The notes beneath the pieces were generated by a model that saw only the letters and a list, made by a program, of their open reading frames with translations, was not told the DNA's origin and searched no databases. From the NCBI GenBank assembly GCA_958352145.1, contig CATWNM010000038.1:1-18709 (forward strand): DNA of 18,709 nt, written 5' to 3'. Below, piece after piece: positions 14,484 to 18,709 of this stretch. Made by a program: the position numbers and the translations under genes. The first letter of the stretch is position 1, and each line of letters starts with the position of its first letter. Source of the stretch: an uncultured Eubacteriales bacterium (GTDB taxonomy: Bacteria; Bacillota; Clostridia; Oscillospirales; CAG-272).

Positions 14484-15578
14484 ATGAATCGACAATGGAC
14501 AAAAGAGGAAGCTCTTGACTGGTACAACAGCCGCCCCTGGATCTGCGGCTTTAACTATACGGCTGCAAACTGCGTCAACCGAATGGAAATGTGGCAGGAA
14601 TTCGAGCATGACCAGAAAGTCCCCGTCTTTGAAGCGGAACTGAAGATGGCGGCCGAACACGGTTTCAACTCGGTGCGCGTGGTACTGCCGTTCGAGTGCT
14701 GGTATTACCAGCACGACGGCTTTATGGCACGGCTGGAGGAATTTATCGGCATCTGCGCGAAAAACAAAATCGGCGTGATGATCGTCTTCGGCAACGACTG
14801 CACGGTTCCAAAAGATCTATACGTCGCGCCGCACTTCGGTCCGCAGCAGGTAGACATGGGCTATCACGGCGGCATGGCCAAATCTCCGCATGCCGTAAGA
14901 ACCGACCCCGGCTACAGCATTTTGGACGAACCTGAGCTTTGCGCAGCTTTCTGCGAAATGGTGCGCGACATCGTCGGTACCTATGCAAAAGACCCCCGCA
15001 TCGACGTTTGGGATCTTTTCAACGAGATCGGAAACGGACGCCGGGGAATGCTCAGCGTCCCCGCGATGGAAGCGTTTTTCGAAGCTGCGCGCTCCGTGGA
15101 CCCCATACAGCCGCTGACCGCCTGCGCATGGACAGTCAATCCCACAAAGGACGATCCGCTCAAACCCCAGGAGCGGCGCGCGATCGAGCTTTCCGACGTA
15201 ATCAGCTATCACGACTACGGCCGTTTTGACTTTTCGATACAGATCATCGACTATCTCCGCAGCTTCGGTCGTCCGCTGCTCAACACCGAGTGGCTGCATC
15301 GAATTCAGGGCAACACGGTGCAGACGCACCTGCCCGTATTCTGGCTGGAGCATATCGGATGCTACAACTGGGGCTTTGTCGCCGGAAAGAGCCAGACCTA
15401 CGAACCATGGGAAGCCAACTGGACACGCTACTATAACGGCACGCAGACGAATCTGGACTTTACAAAATGGCAACACGACCTCTTTCGTCCGAATTTTCGT
15501 CCGTACGATCCAAAAGAGATCGCTTTGTTTGAAAAATACATCGCGCTTTCCAAAAAAAAATTTGAACAAAAGTCCTAA
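14484..15578 (+). CDS. GH5-like (cellulase/xylanase-type) glycoside hydrolase, cytoplasmic
   Basis: A 364-residue TIM-barrel enzyme. The N terminus WTKEEALDWYNSRPWICGFNY and the RVVLPF strand fit the family often labelled '1,4-beta-xylanase' or cellulase-family glycosyl hydrolase in Firmicutes. The acid/base is expected in WDLFNEIGN (Glu181, preceded by Asn180 as in clan GH-A), and the nucleophile in LLNTEWLHR (Glu269). ISYHDYG and CYNWGFVAGKSQT supply barrel-end aromatic residues. There is no signal peptide, so it acts on an imported oligosaccharide or glycoside, not on polymer. AAAGGA is 7 bases ahead of the ATG. It follows the DUF5107-TPR gene by 48 bases and precedes a lipoprotein binding protein. 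The database name 'xylanase' for this group is generic and the substrate is unproven. Confidence 0.85.
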   Translation: MNRQWTKEEALDWYNSRPWICGFNYTAANCVNRMEMWQEFEHDQKVPVFEAELKMAAEHGFNSVRVVLPFECWYYQHDGFMARLEEFIGICAKNKIGVMIVFGNDCTVPKDLYVAPHFGPQQVDMGYHGGMAKSPHAVRTDPGYSILDEPELCAAFCEMVRDIVGTYAKDPRIDVWDLFNEIGNGRRGMLSVPAMEAFFEAARSVDPIQPLTACAWTVNPTKDDPLKPQERRAIELSDVISYHDYGRFDFSIQIIDYLRSFGRPLLNTEWLHRIQGNTVQTHLPVFWLEHIGCYNWGFVAGKSQTYEPWEANWTRYYNGTQTNLDFTKWQHDLFRPNFRPYDPKEIALFEKYIALSKKKFEQKS

Positions 15579-15762
15579 GCTTTTCAAGCGCATCAACTAG
15601 CAGGCGCATACGCCCGTTTCTCCCTGTACTCTTCGGATGCAAAATCCGCTTTATACATTGAAATTTCATACAGTCCGCGCCGCCGCCCGAAAACACGGAC
15701 GGCAGCGCACGGTCTGCGTGCGATTACATTATGTACTAAAGATTACAGGAGGAAATGGAACC

Positions 15763-17262
15763 ATGAAAAAAGCACTTGTCATTCTGCTTGTCTGTCTGAC
15801 CTTCTGCCCGGGTTTCGCATCCTGCGGCGGTCAGAACGACCCCGCCGGGACCGATATTCCCGAAACGAGCGAGGACATCGCTTCCACGGTCGAAGACCGC
15901 CCCGATCTGCCCTCCGCAGAAGAAATGAGCGACATTTCCGGCGAGTTCAACATCCTCGTCAGCGGGAACTACGCATGGAACGACTTTCAGGCGGAAAGCG
16001 ACAACGGAACGCCGACTGAGTCCGCGATCTACCGCCGCAACGCATATATGAAAGAAACCTATAATGTCGATATCGTCAATCACGACGTCATAAAATTCAA
16101 TTCGGCCAACGGAAGCGGCGTCGGCTACAACACGATCTACACGGACTACATGTCCGGCACCTACAACTACGACGCGGCGATCGTAGGCACCTATGACGTT
16201 TCCACTTTGGCCTACAACGGCTATCTTTATGACCTTGGCAATATTCCCTATCTGAATCTGCAAAAGGATTACTGGGATCAAAAGGCAAATCAAGATCTAA
16301 CGATCAATGGAAAGCTGTACTATACAACCGGCGACATTACGGTAATTGACAACATGCTCACCCACGTCCTGCTCTTCAACAAAGAGATGATCAAAGCCTA
16401 TGAACTAGATGATCCTTATACGTTGGTCCGCAGCGGCAACTGGACTTGGGAGACCTTTTCCGCGTTGGTCCGCTCGGTCGGCGAGGATGCAAATCAAGAC
16501 GGCGTGCGCGATTCCAACGACATTTATGGCCTTTTGACCTGGAACGACGGATGTCTTGCCGTACTAGCGAGCGCCGGAGAAAAGATCTGCTCGATCAACG
16601 CGCAGAACCAGATAGAACTCACGTTCTACAACGAGCGTGTGGTCAATCTGTACGACATGTTCACCGCGCTGGTTTACGACAACAGCCATGTGTTCAACTA
16701 TCAGTATGATTATATCAACGGCACAAACAGCAAAAACAGCACATGGAACCCTACCCGGCAAAAAATGTTCGACAGCGATCAGGCGCTCTTCCATTTTAAT
16801 CTTTTGACCGCGGTCGCAAAACACCGCGACAGCGAAACCGATTTTGGAATCCTGCCCTACCCGAAGTACGACGTGCAGCAGGCGGACTACGGCCACATGG
16901 TCAGCGCATTCCACTGCGGATTTGTGTGTGTGCCCGAAATGTCGAAGAATTTTGAGCGCACGGGCATCATTCTGGAGGAGCTTTCCTATCAGGGCAAAAA
17001 ACTGCTCACGCCCGCTTACTATGACCAGACGCTGGTCGGCCAGTATACGCGCGACGAAGAAAGCGTCGATATGCTGGACATCATTTTTTCGACCCGCGTC
17101 TTTGACGTCGGTATCTACTACAACATAGGCACCTATAAAGAGCAACTGGCAGGTCTGTTCCGGAATCGTCAATCCATCTCGTCCATCTACGAAACCTACC
17201 GTAATTCCGCCGAAACAAAAATCAAAGAAATCAACACGTTTTTCACGCGTTTAGGAAACTGA
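15763..17262 (+). CDS. Lipoprotein extracellular solute-binding protein (carbohydrate ABC type), copy 1
   Basis: A 499-residue lipoprotein. The signal peptide MKKALVILLVCLTFCPG ends in the lipobox FAS-Cys21, followed by an acidic linker and a family-1-type solute-binding fold (DISGEFNILVSGN onwards). An EF-hand-like loop DANQDGVRDSND (Asp242-Asp253) has acidic or Asn residues at positions 1, 3, 5 and 12. AGGAGG lies 10 bases before this ATG; the longer frame back to 15637 crosses intergenic sequence and lacks a signal. About two-thirds of residues are identical to the next gene by hand alignment. It would capture an oligosaccharide at the membrane surface for an ABC transporter whose permeases are not seen here. 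The 184 bases before it contain no clear terminator, so it may belong to the upstream operon. Confidence 0.88.
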   Translation: MKKALVILLVCLTFCPGFASCGGQNDPAGTDIPETSEDIASTVEDRPDLPSAEEMSDISGEFNILVSGNYAWNDFQAESDNGTPTESAIYRRNAYMKETYNVDIVNHDVIKFNSANGSGVGYNTIYTDYMSGTYNYDAAIVGTYDVSTLAYNGYLYDLGNIPYLNLQKDYWDQKANQDLTINGKLYYTTGDITVIDNMLTHVLLFNKEMIKAYELDDPYTLVRSGNWTWETFSALVRSVGEDANQDGVRDSNDIYGLLTWNDGCLAVLASAGEKICSINAQNQIELTFYNERVVNLYDMFTALVYDNSHVFNYQYDYINGTNSKNSTWNPTRQKMFDSDQALFHFNLLTAVAKHRDSETDFGILPYPKYDVQQADYGHMVSAFHCGFVCVPEMSKNFERTGIILEELSYQGKKLLTPAYYDQTLVGQYTRDEESVDMLDIIFSTRVFDVGIYYNIGTYKEQLAGLFRNRQSISSIYETYRNSAETKIKEINTFFTRLGN

Positions 17263-17637
17263 TCCCGCCAGCAAAAGCCGAAAAGCGCACAGAAATTGCC
17301 GTCTTAGCTTTCAGACAGCGCCCGCAGTGAAAAATACGCATGGCATGCCGCTAGATTTGTTTCCTCGATGTCAGATTATATAAACCACGTATGTCCGAAT
17401 GTTTCTCCGTCCATTTCGAAGCGCACGTTTTCGTATCGAAAGCGGGTATACGCGGGATGTACAATATACTAATAATATTTGGAGATAATGAAGGGTCCAT
17501 TGATTCTACAACTGCAGCGGGGCGCCAAAGTTACACCGATATGTTCATACAACCGCCGGCTCAAAACACCCTGCGGCCGTATACAGACATATATTGCGAT
17601 CAAATGCAAATAAACGATTATGGAGGAGAACAAGATT
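17263..17637 (+). other. Intergenic region between the two solute-binding protein genes
   Basis: These 375 bases contain no credible gene. AT-rich stretches (TATATA near 17380, TATACT near 17470) could hold a -10 element but lack a convincing -35. A short GTCT/AGAC hairpin near 17300 has no T run. GGAGGA just before 17638 is the ribosome site of the second gene and resembles that of the first gene, as expected for a duplication that included the start region. Confidence 0.5.
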
Positions 17638-18709
17638 ATGAAAAAAGCGCTTGCCTTACTGCTCGTATGCCTTGTGCTCTGCCCGCTGTTTGCGGCATGC
17701 GGCGGAAACACCGATCCGCATGAGACGAGCGGCTCCGTACCGGACGTTACCGAGCCCACCGTGGAAGAAGATACGCCGGATCTTCCCTCGCCTGAGGAAA
17801 TCGGCGATATCTCCGGGGATTTTAACATTCTGGTCAGCGGAAACTTTACCCGCAACGATTTCCAGTCGGACGGCGAAGGCGGAACTGCGGTCGAAACGGC
17901 CATTTACCGCCGCAATATGTACATCAAGGACAAATACAACATCGATATCCTGAACGAGGATATCATCCGCTTCAATTCTTCTAACGGAAGCGGCGACGGA
18001 TATTCCAGAATCTACCGCGACTACATGGCCGGCGAAACCAATTACGACGCGGCGATGATCGGTACTTACGACGTGGCCACGCTCGCTTACAGCGGTTATA
18101 TCCACGACCTCAACGACATCCCGCATCTGGACCTGAGCAAGGATTACTGGGATCAGAAAGCCAACGCGGACCTTGCGATCAACGGAAAGATGTACTACAC
18201 GACCGGCGATATCAGCATCGTGGATAACGTAACCACACACGCCATGATCTTTAACAAGGATATGCTCAAAGCATATGAGTTGGACGACCCCTACCAACTG
18301 GTCAGAGACAACAACTGGACGCTGGAGACGTTCGGCGCCCTTGTGCGTCAGGTCGGCGAGGACGCCAATCAGGACGGCATTTATAATGAAAACGACGTTT
18401 ACGGCCTTTTGACCTGGCACGACCCGATGCTCGCCATTCTGGCAGGCGCCGGGGAAAAGATCTGCACTATCAACGATCAGGGACTGATCGAACTGTCGTT
18501 CTACAGCGAGCGTGTCATCAACCTGTACGATGCGTTTACCGACCTCGTGTATGACACCGGCCACGTCTACAACTATCAATGGAATTCCCAAGAGAGCAAA
18601 GCGATGCCCACCAGCACATGGGATACGAACCGGATCAAAATGTTCGACAGCAACCAGGCGGTCTTCTACTTCAATTTGCTGAGAGTGGTTGAACTGCACC
18701 GCGACAGCG
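17638..18709 (+). CDS. Lipoprotein extracellular solute-binding protein, copy 2 (partial, cut by window end)
   Basis: An open frame from ATG at 17638 to the window end, 357 codons without stop. The signal peptide MKKALALLLVCLVLCPLFAAC has its lipobox cysteine at residue 21, the same place as copy 1. The body aligns without gaps over long stretches, for example NGSGDGYSRIYRDYMAGETNYDAA and KDYWDQKANADLAINGK, at roughly 68% identity over a 136-residue segment counted by hand. The EF-hand-like loop DANQDGIYNEND is conserved. It is a tandem paralogue and probably binds a related sugar. Permease genes are expected after it but lie outside the window. Confidence 0.88.
   Translation, partial: MKKALALLLVCLVLCPLFAACGGNTDPHETSGSVPDVTEPTVEEDTPDLPSPEEIGDISGDFNILVSGNFTRNDFQSDGEGGTAVETAIYRRNMYIKDKYNIDILNEDIIRFNSSNGSGDGYSRIYRDYMAGETNYDAAMIGTYDVATLAYSGYIHDLNDIPHLDLSKDYWDQKANADLAINGKMYYTTGDISIVDNVTTHAMIFNKDMLKAYELDDPYQLVRDNNWTLETFGALVRQVGEDANQDGIYNENDVYGLLTWHDPMLAILAGAGEKICTINDQGLIELSFYSERVINLYDAFTDLVYDTGHVYNYQWNSQESKAMPTSTWDTNRIKMFDSNQAVFYFNLLRVVELHRDS

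Noticed and set aside
15579..15762. A terminator between the glycosidase and the first solute-binding gene
   Set aside because: Only 4-bp stems (GCTT/AAGC, GGCG/CGCC) without T tracts are present.
17656..18699. 347-codon minus-strand open frame opposite the second solute-binding gene
   Set aside because: It mirrors the plus-strand lipoprotein gene; the same antisense pattern appears opposite copy 1, as expected from paralogous sequence and not from a gene.

Overview
The window looks like a chromosomal segment of a Gram-positive, spore-forming member of the Clostridia, possibly Oscillospirales or a relative. The pointers are strong AGGAGG-type ribosome binding sites, AT-rich promoters in a GC-rich coding background, lipoprotein solute-binding proteins, a secreted protein with a copper-amine-oxidase-type C-terminal repeat domain common in Firmicutes, a MurF ligase with an N-terminal membrane region, and an M23-domain protein preceded by a near-consensus forespore sigma-F promoter (a SpoIIQ candidate). 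No tRNA, rRNA, CRISPR array, transposase or phage gene was seen.

Layout. (1) Positions 1-1437, minus strand: a two-gene unit encoding an SPFH/band-7 membrane protein and a small ribbon-helix-helix protein. Its strong promoter is overlapped by a perfect 15-bp-arm inverted repeat. (2) Positions 1472-5336, minus strand: a tight operon of alpha/beta hydrolase, membrane-anchored MurF-type ligase and D-Ala-D-Ala ligase (cell-wall precursor synthesis). It ends in a compound terminator region that contains a 16-bp direct repeat. (3) Positions 5489-7417, plus strand: a secreted esterase, ending in a 20-bp-arm terminator shared with the convergent gene. (4) Positions 7432-8251, minus strand: the SpoIIQ-like M23 protein. 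(5) Positions 8317-9786, plus strand: a zinc-ribbon multi-pass membrane protein of unknown function with a perfect consensus promoter. (6) Positions 9787-10194: no protein gene, but a perfect 21-bp-arm palindrome and an orphan promoter, operator and terminator set that could make a short RNA. (7) Position 10195 to the end: a carbohydrate-utilisation locus. It has an AraC-family regulator (minus), then on the plus strand a DUF5107-TPR protein, a GH5-like glycosidase and two tandem paralogous lipoprotein solute-binding proteins, the second cut by the window end.

How the genes may work together. In the last region the lipoproteins would capture an oligosaccharide outside the cell. Transport permeases are not in the window and may lie downstream. 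The two large catalytic-looking proteins have no signal peptide and would act in the cytoplasm. The AraC protein is divergently transcribed, and repeated ACAAACCA boxes overlap its own promoter. The substrate cannot be read from the sequence. The murF-ddl region makes and attaches D-Ala-D-Ala to the peptidoglycan precursor; the co-transcribed hydrolase has no obvious step in that pathway.

The parts least explained by known families are the orphan promoter/operator transcript near 10.05 kb, the long perfect palindrome at 9.85 kb, the DUF5107-TPR/GH5-like pair with duplicated binding proteins, and the palindrome-controlled SPFH/ribbon-helix-helix pair.
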